Made by a program: the position numbers and the translations under genes. 64,000 nt of DNA from assembly GCF_014654675.1 (NCBI RefSeq), contig NZ_BNBC01000021.1, forward strand, positions 1 through 64,000. Direction: 5' to 3'. The notes under the pieces are model-generated. The model searched no databases. It saw only the letters and a program-made list of their open reading frames with translations, and was not told the DNA's origin. Every line of letters starts with the position of its first letter. The first letter of the stretch is position 1. Source of the DNA: Streptomyces spiralis (GTDB lineage: Bacteria; Actinomycetota; Actinomycetes; Streptomycetales; Streptomycetaceae). Positions 1-8,526 of the stretch are shown here, in pieces.

Positions 1-125
1 TTACGGTGGGACACGAGGGCCTCCTGGCGGTCGGCGGTAGATGTCGCAATCCACACCGAACCCAGAAGGCCCTCACCCGTTCAAGCACCCAGCACGCGTG
101 TCACCAACGTCCCGGGACAACACAC

Positions 126-1757
126 CTAGCTGCAGCCGCAGGCCGACAACGCCGTCGCCGTCCTGTCCAGGGTCGACTGGGCCGCCTGGGGGTCGGTCGT
201 GCCCTCCGCCATGAAGGCGAAGGCCAGGAGGTGCCCGTCCTGGTCGACGGCCGTGCCCGCCAGGGTGTTAACGCCGGTCAGTGTGCCCGTCTTGGCTCGT
301 ACGATCCCGGCCGCGCCGTCGGATGTGTAGCGGTCGGTCAGGGTGCCCGTGAAGCCGGCGACGGGGAGACCGGTGAGGACCGGGCGGAGCTCGGGGTGGG
401 CGGGGTCGGCGGCCTCGCGCAGCAGCGCGGTCAGCAGGTCCGCGGTGAGTTTGTCGTCGCGGTTCAAGCCGCTGCCGTCGTGGAACTCCGCGCCGTCCAG
501 GGGCAGGCCGAGTGCCTTCAGCCGGGCGGCGATCGCCCGGGCGCCGCCGGCGAAGTCCGGGCGCCCGCCGGTCGCGGCGGCCGTCTGGCGCGCCAAGGCC
601 TCGGCGATGTCGTTGTCGCTGTTGGTGAGCATGCGTTCGACCACGTCGGACAGCGGGGGCGAGGAGACGGACGCGAGGGCCTGTGCGCGGCCGGTCGCCT
701 TGGCGGGTCGGGGGTCGGTGGTACGGATGCCGTGGCCCTGGAGGAAGCGGCCGAAGGCGCGGGCGGCCGCGGCCGCCGGGTCGGCCTCGCGCGGGGCCGG
801 GCCGCTGCCGGAGTCGTCGGTGCGGGCCTCGTCGGCCATCAGTGCGGTGACCGGGGCGAGGTTCTCGTTCACGCCGATGGGGTGCAGGTCCGGACCGGCG
901 TACAGGGACGTGTCGTACGACAGCGTGACCTTGCCGAGCCCACGCTTCTTCAGGGCGGCCGCCGTCGCGTCGGCGAGGGTGCGCAGGCTCGCCCAGCCGT
1001 GGGCGTCCGCGTGGGCGGTGAGGGTGGGGTCGCCGCCACCGATCAGGACGAGGTTCCCGGCGGTGGGCTCCAGGGCGACGCGGGTGGTGAGGCGGTGGTC
1101 GGGGCCGAGGGCGGACAGGGCGGCGACCGCGGTGGCGATCTTGGTGGTGGAGGCCGGGGTGAGCGCCTCGCCGACGTCACGGCCGTAGAGCCGCCGACCG
1201 GTGGCGATGTCGACGACCACGGCGGAGTGGCGGGTGCCGAGGGCGGGGTCGCGCAGGAGCGGGTCGAGGACGGTGGCGAGGGCCGGTCCGCCGGCCGCCG
1301 ACTTCACCAGGCTGCCGCCGCTGCCGAGGCCCACCAGCACGGGTGCGGCGCTGGGCGCGGGCCTCGGTCCGTCGGCCGCCGCGTCGGACGTACCGGACGT
1401 ATCGGAAGCACGGCCGTGATCTGTGCCACCCGCGCGCTCCAGGGCGACTGCCCGGTCCCGCTCGGCCGTACGCTGGCCGGTGGAGTCCCAGGGACCGGCG
1501 GCGGTCACCACACCGGCGGCCAGTGCCAGCCCGGCGGTGGCGGCGCCTGCGGTGAACCGCCAGGCCGTCGGCCCGGCGGGCCGTGGCCGGGTGGCCCCCG
1601 TGAGCCGTGCGACCTGCGGTCTCATGGACCGCACGGCCCGGACCAGACCTGGTCGGGCGGCCTGCGCCAGCCGTGCCAGACGCGGCTTCGCGGCCCGCGC
1701 CAGGCCTGTCAGACGCGGTCTCGCGGCCCGCCAGCCCCTCAGCTCCGGCACGACCAC
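126..1757 (-). CDS. dacB: D-alanyl-D-alanine carboxypeptidase/endopeptidase (PBP4 family)
   Basis: A 543-aa class C penicillin-binding protein that trims or cleaves peptidoglycan peptide stems outside the membrane. All three active-site motifs are visible: STTK at about residues 203-206 (nucleophile Ser203, Lys206), SDN at 380-382 and KTG at 489-491. The spacing between STTK and SDN fits the large insertion of the PBP4 family. A hydrophobic segment near residues 66-88 is the likely signal or anchor. It is preceded by about 60 Arg/Pro/Leu-rich residues, an unusual cytoplasmic extension. The GTG start is supported by AAAGGGG a few bases upstream. It is divergent from ppa. Confidence 0.93.
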   Translation of the reverse strand: MVVPELRGWRAARPRLTGLARAAKPRLARLAQAARPGLVRAVRSMRPQVARLTGATRPRPAGPTAWRFTAGAATAGLALAAGVVTAAGPWDSTGQRTAERDRAVALERAGGTDHGRASDTSGTSDAAADGPRPAPSAAPVLVGLGSGGSLVKSAAGGPALATVLDPLLRDPALGTRHSAVVVDIATGRRLYGRDVGEALTPASTTKIATAVAALSALGPDHRLTTRVALEPTAGNLVLIGGGDPTLTAHADAHGWASLRTLADATAAALKKRGLGKVTLSYDTSLYAGPDLHPIGVNENLAPVTALMADEARTDDSGSGPAPREADPAAAAARAFGRFLQGHGIRTTDPRPAKATGRAQALASVSSPPLSDVVERMLTNSDNDIAEALARQTAAATGGRPDFAGGARAIAARLKALGLPLDGAEFHDGSGLNRDDKLTADLLTALLREAADPAHPELRPVLTGLPVAGFTGTLTDRYTSDGAAGIVRAKTGTLTGVNTLAGTAVDQDGHLLAFAFMAEGTTDPQAAQSTLDRTATALSACGCS

Positions 1758-1836
1758 CAGCCCCTTTCGCGATCACACACGTGCGTGAGGGACACTTAAT
1801 CACCAGAACTATGTGCTGATCATGGAGGAGCCACCG

Positions 1837-2328
1837 GTGGAGTTCGACGTCACGATCGAGATCCCGAAGGGTTCGCGGAACAAGTACGAGGTGGACCACG
1901 AGACCGGTCGTATCCGCCTGGACCGTCGACTCTTCACTTCGACCAGCTACCCGGCCGACTACGGCTTCGTCGAGAACACCCTCGGCGAGGACGGCGACCC
2001 GCTGGACGCGCTGGTCATCCTGGACGAGCCGACGTTTCCCGGCTGCCTCATCAAGTGCCGCGCCATCGGCATGTTCCGCATGACGGACGAGGCCGGCGGC
2101 GACGACAAGCTGCTGTGCGTCCCGGCGTCCGACCCGCGTGTGGAGCACCTGCGGGACATCCACCACGTGTCGGAGTTCGACCGCCTGGAGATCCAGCACT
2201 TCTTCGAGGTCTACAAGGACCTGGAGCCGGGCAAGTCGGTCGAGGGCGCCAACTGGGTCGGCCGCGCCGACGCCGAGGCGGAGATCGAGCGGTCCATCAA
2301 GCGTGCCCAGGAGCACGGCGGTCACTGA
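1837..2328 (+). CDS. ppa: inorganic pyrophosphatase (family I)
   Basis: A 163-aa soluble enzyme hydrolysing pyrophosphate to phosphate, which pulls biosynthetic reactions forward. The family I metal-binding signature is clear: GDPLDALV around residue 50, with further acidic ligands downstream. KGSRNKYE near the N-terminus and YPADYGFV are also characteristic. The GTG at 1837 is chosen because GGAGGAG lies six bases upstream; an in-frame ATG at 1813 lacks such a site. It is divergent from dacB and followed by a strong hairpin. This is the soluble partner to the membrane pyrophosphatase encoded near 40.5-42.9 kb. Confidence 0.95.
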   Translation: MEFDVTIEIPKGSRNKYEVDHETGRIRLDRRLFTSTSYPADYGFVENTLGEDGDPLDALVILDEPTFPGCLIKCRAIGMFRMTDEAGGDDKLLCVPASDPRVEHLRDIHHVSEFDRLEIQHFFEVYKDLEPGKSVEGANWVGRADAEAEIERSIKRAQEHGGH

Positions 2329-2352
2329 CCGTACGCCCGGTACGACGCCCGC

Positions 2353-2386
2353 GGGCCGCGTCCACCCCTCGGGGGTGACGCGGCCC
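2353..2386 (+). terminator. rho-independent-type terminator of ppa
   Basis: A GGGCCGCGT...ACGCGGCCC hairpin has about 15 paired bases, one bulged C and a TCG loop, followed directly by TTT. It starts 25 bases after the ppa stop. Confidence 0.75.
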
Positions 2387-2457
2387 TTTGGCGCGTGGGT
2401 GGGGGTGTCCGCGCATACTGTGGCTGACGGAAGGTGTCGTTCAGGGAGCGTTGCCCA

Positions 2458-4224
2458 GTGACGGATGCGGAGGACCGCAAGCCGCAGTCGGACGAGGCGC
2501 GGAGCGCGTTCAAGGCTCCTGCGGATTCGTCGGTGACACAGGCGACGCAGGTGATCCAGGTGCCGAAAGTGACTCCAGCGGCGCCGGCGGCACCGGGAAC
2601 GGACAGCGAGTCGTCCACGACGTCGGAGTTCGCCGTTCCCGAGGGACTGGCCCTGCCCAGGGCGGGCAGCGAGTCGGAGGCCACCTCGGAGTTCGCGATC
2701 CCCGACGGCCTCACGGTGCCCGAGCACACGGTCCCGGAGGCCGAGGGCTCCGCGTTCAGCCTGCCGAGCACCTACAGCGCCCGGCAGGCGCCGGCCGCCT
2801 TCACCCCGCCGGGCGGCATCCCTGCGGTCAGCCTGACCAAGGACATCCCCTGGCAGGACCGGATGCGCACGATGCTGCGCATGCCGGTGGCCGAGCGCCC
2901 GGCCCTGGAAACGGTCCCGAAGACGGAGGAGGAAGGCCCCGCCGTCCCACGCGTCCTCGACCTGACCCTGCGCATCGGCGAGCTGCTGCTCGCCGGCGGT
3001 GAGGGCGCCGAGGACGTGGAGACGGCGATGTTCGCGGTCTGCCGCTCCTACGGCCTGGACCGCTGCGAGCCGACGGTCACCTTCACCCTGCTGTCCATCT
3101 CCTACCAGCCGTCCCTGGTGGACGACCCCGTCTCGGCGCAGCGGACGGTACGGCGCCGGGGCACCGACTACACCCGCCTCGCGGCCGTCTTCCAGCTCGT
3201 CGACGACCTGAGCGACCCGGAGACCCATGTCTCCCTGGAGGAGGCCTACCGCCGGCTGGCGGAGATCCGCCGCAACCGGCACCCCTACCCCGGCTGGGCA
3301 CTGACCGGGGCCGCCGGACTGCTCGCCGGCGCGGCCTCCGTCCTCGTCGGCGGCGATCTGATCGTGTTCGTCGCCGCCGCGTTCGGCGCGATGCTCGGCG
3401 ACCGGCTGGCATGGCTGTGCGCGGGGCGCGGGCTGCCGGAGTTCTACCAGTTCACCGTGGCCGCGATGCCGCCGGCCGCGCTGGGCGTCGCGCTCACGGT
3501 GGCGCATGTCGACGTGAAGGCGTCCGCGGTCATCACCGGTGGACTGTTCGCGCTGCTGCCGGGGCGGGCGCTGGTGGCGGGCGTGCAGGACGGCCTGACC
3601 GGCTTCTACATCACCGCCTCCGCGCGCCTGCTGGAGGTCATGTACTTCTTCGTCGGCATCGTCACCGGCGTGCTGGTGGTGCTCTACTTCGGCGTGAAGC
3701 TGGGTGCCCAGCTCAATCCCGACGTGGCACTGGGCGTCAACGAGCAGCCGGTGGTGCAGATCCTCGCGTCGATGCTGCTGTCGCTGACCTTCGCCGTGCT
3801 GCTCCAGCAGGAACGGTCCACCGTGCTGCTGGTGACGCTCAACGGCGGCGTCGCCTGGGTGGTGTACGGCGCGATGCACTACGTCGCCGACATCTCCCCC
3901 GTGGCGTCCACGGCGGTCGCAGCGGGCCTGGTGGGCCTGTTCGGGCAGTTGCTGTCCCGCTACCGGTTCGCCTCCGCGCTGCCGTACACGACCGCCGCGA
4001 TCGGTCCGCTGCTGCCGGGTTCGGCGACGTACTTCGGCCTGTTGTCGATCGCGCAGAACAACATCGACAAGGGACTCGTGTCGCTGGCCAAGGCGGTGTC
4101 GCTCGCCATGGCCATCGCGATCGGGGTGAACCTGGGGTCGGAGATCTCCCGGCTGTTCCTCAGGTTGCCGGGCGCCGGCAGCGCGGCCGGCCGCCGGGCC
4201 GCCAAGCGCACGAGGGGCTTCTGA
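2458..4224 (+). CDS. threonine/serine exporter family membrane protein (ThrE-like)
   Basis: A 588-aa protein. The first 140 or so residues are hydrophilic and low complexity, with a repeated element (TSEFAVPEGL, then TSEFAIPDGL). Then comes the ThrE domain (RVLDLTLRIGELLLAGGEGAEDVE) and about ten hydrophobic segments starting near residue 270 (WALTGAAGLLAGA onward). By homology with Corynebacterium ThrE it exports threonine and serine. The GTG start at 2458 has GGGAG upstream; an in-frame ATG at 2434 is less well placed. It is convergent with the DedA gene, with only 25 bases between the stops. Confidence 0.85.
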   Translation: MTDAEDRKPQSDEARSAFKAPADSSVTQATQVIQVPKVTPAAPAAPGTDSESSTTSEFAVPEGLALPRAGSESEATSEFAIPDGLTVPEHTVPEAEGSAFSLPSTYSARQAPAAFTPPGGIPAVSLTKDIPWQDRMRTMLRMPVAERPALETVPKTEEEGPAVPRVLDLTLRIGELLLAGGEGAEDVETAMFAVCRSYGLDRCEPTVTFTLLSISYQPSLVDDPVSAQRTVRRRGTDYTRLAAVFQLVDDLSDPETHVSLEEAYRRLAEIRRNRHPYPGWALTGAAGLLAGAASVLVGGDLIVFVAAAFGAMLGDRLAWLCAGRGLPEFYQFTVAAMPPAALGVALTVAHVDVKASAVITGGLFALLPGRALVAGVQDGLTGFYITASARLLEVMYFFVGIVTGVLVVLYFGVKLGAQLNPDVALGVNEQPVVQILASMLLSLTFAVLLQQERSTVLLVTLNGGVAWVVYGAMHYVADISPVASTAVAAGLVGLFGQLLSRYRFASALPYTTAAIGPLLPGSATYFGLLSIAQNNIDKGLVSLAKAVSLAMAIAIGVNLGSEISRLFLRLPGAGSAAGRRAAKRTRGF

Positions 4225-4249
4225 GGGGCGTCTGCGACGGGAGCGCCGT

Positions 4250-5245
4250 CTACGGGGCGCGGTGGTAGCCGCCGTTGTTCGGGTACTGCGGGGCCTGGGT
4301 CCGGCCGTGGTCGCCGCCGTGCTGATCGCCGTAGGGCTGCTGCTGATCGCCGTAGGGCTGGTGGGGGTACTGCCCGCCGTAGTACTGCTGGTCGTAGCCG
4401 CCGCCGTACTGCTGCTGCTGCTCCTGCGGCCGGCCCTGGTCGCCGTACTGGTACGGCGACTCCTGGTAAGGAGCGTCCTGGTACGGAGTGTCCTGGTACG
4501 GCGGCTCGATGCGGCGCAGGCGGGTCGTGGCGTCGTCCATGACCGGCTGCTGCTGGTACGCCTGCTGCTGATATGCCTGCTGTTCGTGCGGCTGCTGCTG
4601 CCGTGCCGGGGCCTGCGGCGCCTTCTTGGCCTTGGAGCGGGCCCGCAGGAACTCGATGGCGATCGGGACCACCGACACGAGGACGATCAGGATGAGGATC
4701 GCCTCGATGTTGTCCTTGACGAAGGCGATGTTGCCCAGCCAGGAGCCGAGCAGGGTGACGCCCGCGCCCCACAGGACGCCGCCGATCACGTTGAAGACCA
4801 GGAACGAGCGGTACCGCATACCGCTGACGCCCGCGATGATCGGCGTGAAGGTCCGCACGATGGGCACGAAGCGGGCCAGGACCAGGGACTTCGGGCCGTA
4901 CTTCTCGAAGAACTCGTGCGCCTTGGTGACGTTCTCCTGTTTGAACAGGCGGGAGTCCGGGCGGTTGAAGAGCGAGGGACCGACCTTCTTGCCGAACATG
5001 TAGCCGGCCTGGTCGCCGAGGACCGCCGCGAGGCAGATCAGCGCGACGGCCGCCCACAGGGGGAAGTCCAGCTGGTGCGACGTGATCAGCAGGCCACACG
5101 TGAACAGCAGGGAGTCACCCGGCAGGAAGAAGCCGATGAGCAGGCCGGACTCGGCGAAGACGACGAGGAGCAGACCCCAGATGCCGTAGGTGTCGAGGAG
5201 GTAGTTCGGATCGAGCCAGCTCGGGCCGAGGGCAAGCGTCGTCAC
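4250..5245 (-). CDS. DedA family membrane protein with Gln/Tyr-rich tail
   Basis: A 331-aa protein. Residues 1-200 form the DedA/SNARE-associated fold, with GIWGLLLVVFAESG, FLPGDSLLF and the family signature RFVPIVRTFTPIIAG. DedA proteins are linked to membrane homeostasis and lipid-carrier flipping. The last 120 or so residues are hydrophilic and repetitive: AYQQQ twice, then PYQDT, PYQDA, PYQES and PYQYG, then Gln/Tyr/Gly-rich sequence. The tail should lie on one side of the membrane and be disordered. The GTG start has AGGAG nine bases upstream. A terminator separates it from the upstream tipA gene. Confidence 0.88.
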   Translation of the reverse strand: MTTLALGPSWLDPNYLLDTYGIWGLLLVVFAESGLLIGFFLPGDSLLFTCGLLITSHQLDFPLWAAVALICLAAVLGDQAGYMFGKKVGPSLFNRPDSRLFKQENVTKAHEFFEKYGPKSLVLARFVPIVRTFTPIIAGVSGMRYRSFLVFNVIGGVLWGAGVTLLGSWLGNIAFVKDNIEAILILIVLVSVVPIAIEFLRARSKAKKAPQAPARQQQPHEQQAYQQQAYQQQPVMDDATTRLRRIEPPYQDTPYQDAPYQESPYQYGDQGRPQEQQQQYGGGYDQQYYGGQYPHQPYGDQQQPYGDQHGGDHGRTQAPQYPNNGGYHRAP

Positions 5246-5367
5246 GGTTCCGGGCTCCTGAGGGGGTGAGGACGGACGGCGGCGGTTCGGCCTCCGTTGT
5301 TCTGCCGCACAAAGCTATCAACGGATGGTGTACGCCCCTGGTTCCACCGATGCCGAGGGGGCCCGAG

Positions 5368-5399
5368 GCCCTGGCCCGGGAATGACCCCGGGCCAGGGC
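5368..5399 (-). terminator. terminator downstream of tipA
   Basis: A perfect 13-bp stem, GCCCTGGCCCGGG with its complement, closes a six-base loop. It lies just after the tipA stop and before the same-strand DedA gene. Confidence 0.75.
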
Positions 5400-5402
5400 G
5401 GC

Positions 5403-6164
5403 CTACACGGTGTGGCGGGCGGCGTTGGCGACGATCGCGTCCCGCATGTACGCGGCCAGGCCCGGCCGGATCTCCTCGTACGTCGCCGTGAAGCGCGGGT
5501 CGGAGACATACATCTCGCCGAGACAGGTGTGCATCTGGTGCGCGCAGTCGTAGTACGACCGCGTGATGAACAGGCGGTGCTCCTCGGCGACGTCCATGGC
5601 CGCCTCGGAGTCCGCGGGCACACCCTGGGCGAGCAGGTCACCCATGCGGTGGTGGATCGCGTTCAACTCGTCGGTGACGCGCTTCCAGTCCTCCTTGGTG
5701 TAGCCGGCCGTCCGCTGCCGGGACTGCCGGTAGGCCTCGGTGTCGCCCCAGCGCTCCTCGACCTCGTCCGCGTACTGGTCGGGGTCGTGGTCCCCGAAGA
5801 CCTCGAACTTCTCCTCCGGTGTGAGGTTGATCCCCATCTTGCGTGCCTCCATGGCGTGCTCCACGGCTGCGGCCATCTTCTGCAGCTTCTCGATCCGGGC
5901 GGTCAGCAGTTCGTGCTGGCGGCGCAGGTGCGCGCGCGGGTCCGCGGCCGGGTCGTCGAGAAGCGCCGCGACCTCCTCGAGCGGGAAGCCGAGCTCCCGG
6001 TAGAACAGGATCTGCTGCAGCCGGTCGAGGTCGGCGTCGCTGTAGCGCCGGTGGCCCGCGTGGCTGCGCTCGCCCGGGACGAGCAGGCCGACGTCGTCGT
6101 AGTGGTGCAGTGTGCGCACCGTCACTCCGGCGAAACCGGCGACCTGTCCCACGGTGTAGCTCAC
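5403..6164 (-). CDS. tipA: MerR-family thiopeptide-responsive regulator TipAL
   Basis: A 253-aa protein matching TipAL of S. lividans in length and sequence. The N-terminal MerR winged helix (SYTVGQVAGFAGVTVRTLHHYDD) and coiled coil are followed by the TipAS ligand domain from Met110. In S. lividans that domain captures thiostrepton-type antibiotics covalently on a cysteine. The corresponding Cys lies in YYDCAHQMHTCLGEMY. The GTG start at 6164 has GGGAG six bases upstream. The promoter immediately upstream carries the known palindromic operator. The section from about residue 170 to 200 differs most from the S. lividans sequence as I remember it, so ligand range may differ. Confidence 0.95.
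   Translation of the reverse strand: MSYTVGQVAGFAGVTVRTLHHYDDVGLLVPGERSHAGHRRYSDADLDRLQQILFYRELGFPLEEVAALLDDPAADPRAHLRRQHELLTARIEKLQKMAAAVEHAMEARKMGINLTPEEKFEVFGDHDPDQYADEVEERWGDTEAYRQSRQRTAGYTKEDWKRVTDELNAIHHRMGDLLAQGVPADSEAAMDVAEEHRLFITRSYYDCAHQMHTCLGEMYVSDPRFTATYEEIRPGLAAYMRDAIVANAARHTV
5835..5850 (-). promoter_or_regulatory. internal ribosome site and start codon for TipAS
   Basis: Inside tipA, GGAGG (5846-5850) stands eight bases before an in-frame ATG at codon 110 (5835-5837). That is where S. lividans starts the short drug-binding form TipAS. The site predicts a separate 144-aa protein that sequesters antibiotic without binding DNA. Confidence 0.8.
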
Positions 6165-6191
6165 TTCCGCTCCCTTCTCGGTACGCACTCC

Positions 6192-6222
6192 ACGGTCGGC
6201 CCTCACGTGACGTGAGGTGCAA
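6192..6222 (-). promoter_or_regulatory. tipA promoter and TipAL operator
   Basis: On the minus strand, TTGCAC (6217-6222) is the -35 and GACCGT (6192-6197) the probable -10, separated by 19 bp as in MerR-type promoters. Between them lies CCTCACGT, one base, ACGTGAGG (6201-6217), a perfect 8-bp inverted repeat. It matches the S. lividans ptipA operator as I remember it. The long spacer implies TipAL must twist the DNA to activate. Confidence 0.88.
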
Positions 6223-6294
6223 GTCCGTTTCTCCCTCGGCCTCCTCCGGATGTTGCTCCCGATTCGCGACCTTTGTCCGCCCTATCGTGAGCCC

Positions 6295-7587
6295 GTGGCC
6301 CAGGACAGCGCGCAGCAGGCGCCCGCCGCCCGGGCGGCACCGTCGGCCCCGGCCCGCGTGCTGCTGCCGCTGATCCTGCCCGCGCTCGTCGTCGGTGTCG
6401 GCTCCAGCCTGCTGTACCTGCTGGTGAGCGGGGTTGCCGAGCGGCTCCAGGGCGCGCTGTGGGGCGATCTGCCGGACGCGCTGGGCATCGGCCGCTACTC
6501 GGTGGCGTGGATGGTGGTCATGCTGACCGCGACCGGCGTCCTGGTGGGCCTGGTGGTGTGGAAGGCGCCGGGGCACGCGGGCCCCGACCCGGCCACGCTG
6601 GGCCTGGCGGCGGCCCCGCCGTCCCCGGCCGTGGTGCCCGGTCTGCTGCTGGCCACCATGCTGATGCTGGCGGGCGGTCCGAGCCTGGGCCCGGAGAACC
6701 CGATCATCATGGCGAACGCGGCCCTGGCGCTGTGGCTGGGCCGCAGGCTGCGGCCCGGGCTGCCGGGCTCGCTGTGGCCGGCGCTGGCCGAGGCGGCGAC
6801 GATCGGCGCGCTGTTCGGTACGCCCGTCGCCGCCGCGCTGGTGGTCTCCGAGGCGCTGGCCGGGCGGCCGATGAAGGGGGCGCTGTGGGACAGCCTCTTC
6901 GCGCCGCTGGCCGCGGGTGCCGCGGGCGCCATGACCACCGGCCTGGTGGCCCATCCCACGTTCGACCTGGGCCTGCCTCCCTTCGGGCCGCCCCGCTGGG
7001 GCGACACCCTTGCGGTGCTGGTGATCGCCTCCGCGGGCGCGCTGCTCGGCCTCGCCGCCGTCCAGGCCTTCCCGTACGTGCACCGGGCCTTCGCCCGGCT
7101 CCGGCACCCGATGCTCACGCTCCCGGCCGGCGGCCTGGTCCTCGGTCTGCTGGGGGCGGTGGGCGGGCATCTGACGCTGTTCAAGGGGCTCTCGGAGGTC
7201 GCGGAGCTGGCGCGGCACCCGGAGGACCGGACGGCGGGGCAGTTCGCGGCGATGGCGGTGGTGAAGCTGGCCGCGCTGCTCGTCGCCGCGTCCTGCGGCT
7301 TCCGCGGCGGCCGGATCTTCCCGTCCGTCTTCATCGGGGCCGCGCTCGGCCTCGCCGCGCACGCCCTGGTGCCCGCCGTACCCCCCGCGCCGGCCGTGGC
7401 GGCGGGCGTGCTCGGCATGCTCCTGGCCATCACCCGGCAGGGCTGGGTGAGCCTGTTCACGGCCGCCGTCCTGGTCTCCTCGCCGACGATCCTGTCCCTG
7501 CTGTGCCTCGCCTCGCTCCCGGCCTGGCTGCTGGTGACCGGCCGTCCGCAGATGCAGCTGCGGACGGACGGGACGGCGGTGCGGTGA
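6295..7587 (+). CDS. ClC-family chloride channel or transporter
   Basis: A 430-aa membrane protein with about ten hydrophobic segments. It shows two ClC signatures: GGPSLGPENPII, equivalent to the GxxGxEGP filter region with its gating glutamate, and GFRGGRIFPSVFIG, equivalent to GGxFxP. It should move chloride across the membrane, as a channel or a proton-coupled exchanger. The GTG start follows the tipA promoter region; no strong SD site is visible. It is divergent from tipA with 130 bases between starts, and a hairpin follows the stop. Confidence 0.87.
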   Translation: MAQDSAQQAPAARAAPSAPARVLLPLILPALVVGVGSSLLYLLVSGVAERLQGALWGDLPDALGIGRYSVAWMVVMLTATGVLVGLVVWKAPGHAGPDPATLGLAAAPPSPAVVPGLLLATMLMLAGGPSLGPENPIIMANAALALWLGRRLRPGLPGSLWPALAEAATIGALFGTPVAAALVVSEALAGRPMKGALWDSLFAPLAAGAAGAMTTGLVAHPTFDLGLPPFGPPRWGDTLAVLVIASAGALLGLAAVQAFPYVHRAFARLRHPMLTLPAGGLVLGLLGAVGGHLTLFKGLSEVAELARHPEDRTAGQFAAMAVVKLAALLVAASCGFRGGRIFPSVFIGAALGLAAHALVPAVPPAPAVAAGVLGMLLAITRQGWVSLFTAAVLVSSPTILSLLCLASLPAWLLVTGRPQMQLRTDGTAVR

Positions 7588-7610
7588 CCACCGCCCCGTC
7601 CGGGCGGTGG
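7588..7610 (+). terminator. hairpin directly after the ClC gene
   Basis: CCACCGCCC pairs with GGGCGGTGG around a five-base loop, starting at the base after the stop codon. No T-run follows. Confidence 0.5.
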
Positions 7611-7661
7611 ATACGGCGTCAGCAGGTCCCGCACGGCCGTCGCCGTGGCGACATCGGGTTC

Positions 7662-7820
7662 CACGTCGCGGGATCGCCCGGCCCCACCAACGCCTCCCGC
7701 CTCGGTGGCACCGACGTCTACCGACTGCTGCTGGGTGACTACCGCGCTCTGTACGAGGTCCAGGACAAGACAGCAGCAGTCGAGGTGCTCACTGTCGGCC
7801 GTAGCGATCAGGCACGGTAG
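7662..7820 (+). pseudogene. C-terminal remnant of a RelE/ParE-type toxin
   Basis: This frame ends with RLGGTDVYRLLLGDYRALYE, then a short acidic turn and VEVLTVGRSDQAR. That is the diagnostic C-terminal half of RelE-family toxins (LkG-yRlRvGdYRviYev ... VghR). No start codon, N-terminal half or antitoxin gene lies upstream; the frame instead runs into the antisense-like shadow of the ClC gene. The toxin is therefore broken. The adjacent PadR gene is on the opposite strand. Confidence 0.7.
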
Positions 7821-7839
7821 CCGAAAGTCGGCGTCACGC

Positions 7840-8481
7840 TCAGCGGCCATCTCCCGGATGCCGCATCGCGGTCGCGTACGGGTTCTCCTGCCCCTCCTCG
7901 AGGACGCCGACGAACGGCTCGCCCTCGCCGGCGAAGGTGTAGGCGCCGTCGCGGATGCGGTCGATGAGACCGCGGGTCCACTGGGCGCCGGAGTCGGCGG
8001 AGTGCACCCAGAAGTTCATGATCTCGCCGATGTGGCCGAGTTGGCCGGGGCCTTCCTCGGGTGTGTAGTACTCGGTGACCGACCTGCGCCACTCCTCGAT
8101 GCCGCGCACCCGCTCCTCGAGGAGTTCGAGGACCTCCGCCCGCTCCAGGTCGACCATGAAGCCGAGCGCGGCGGTGAGCACGTCGGGCCTCTGGTCGTGG
8201 GCGGTGAGGTACTCGCGCAGCAGGGTGAAGTACTCCTCGGCACCCGTCTCCGTGATCTCGTACTCGACCCTCGGCGGGCCGCCCGCCGTGGACGGCGCGA
8301 TCTCGTGCGCGAGCAGCAGTCCCTGTTTCGCCATCTGCTTCAGGGCGTGGTAGATCGAACCCGGCTTGGCGTTGGACCACTCGTGGGCGCCCCAGTACTC
8401 CAGGTCGTTGCGCACCTGGTAGCCGTGGGCGCGCCCGTGCTGGCGCACCGCGCCGAGCACGAGGAGACGGATCGCGGACAT
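7840..8481 (-). CDS. PadR family transcriptional regulator
   Basis: A 213-aa protein. The N-terminal PadR winged helix begins at LLVLGAVRQHGRAHGYQVRN, and its recognition region contains PGSIYHALKQMAKQGLL. A Glu-rich alpha-helical C-terminal half (about residues 90-210) fits the dimerisation and effector domain of the longer PadR class. PadR proteins usually repress a nearby gene in response to a small phenolic or drug ligand. The aldehyde dehydrogenase gene ends 45 bases upstream on the same strand and is one possible target. The ATG at 8481 has only a weak SD. Confidence 0.88.
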   Translation of the reverse strand: MSAIRLLVLGAVRQHGRAHGYQVRNDLEYWGAHEWSNAKPGSIYHALKQMAKQGLLLAHEIAPSTAGGPPRVEYEITETGAEEYFTLLREYLTAHDQRPDVLTAALGFMVDLERAEVLELLEERVRGIEEWRRSVTEYYTPEEGPGQLGHIGEIMNFWVHSADSGAQWTRGLIDRIRDGAYTFAGEGEPFVGVLEEGQENPYATAMRHPGDGR

Positions 8482-8526
8482 GCTGCCCAGGTTATTGCCC
8501 GCTGCTCCGCCGCCTCGTTCCGGGCG

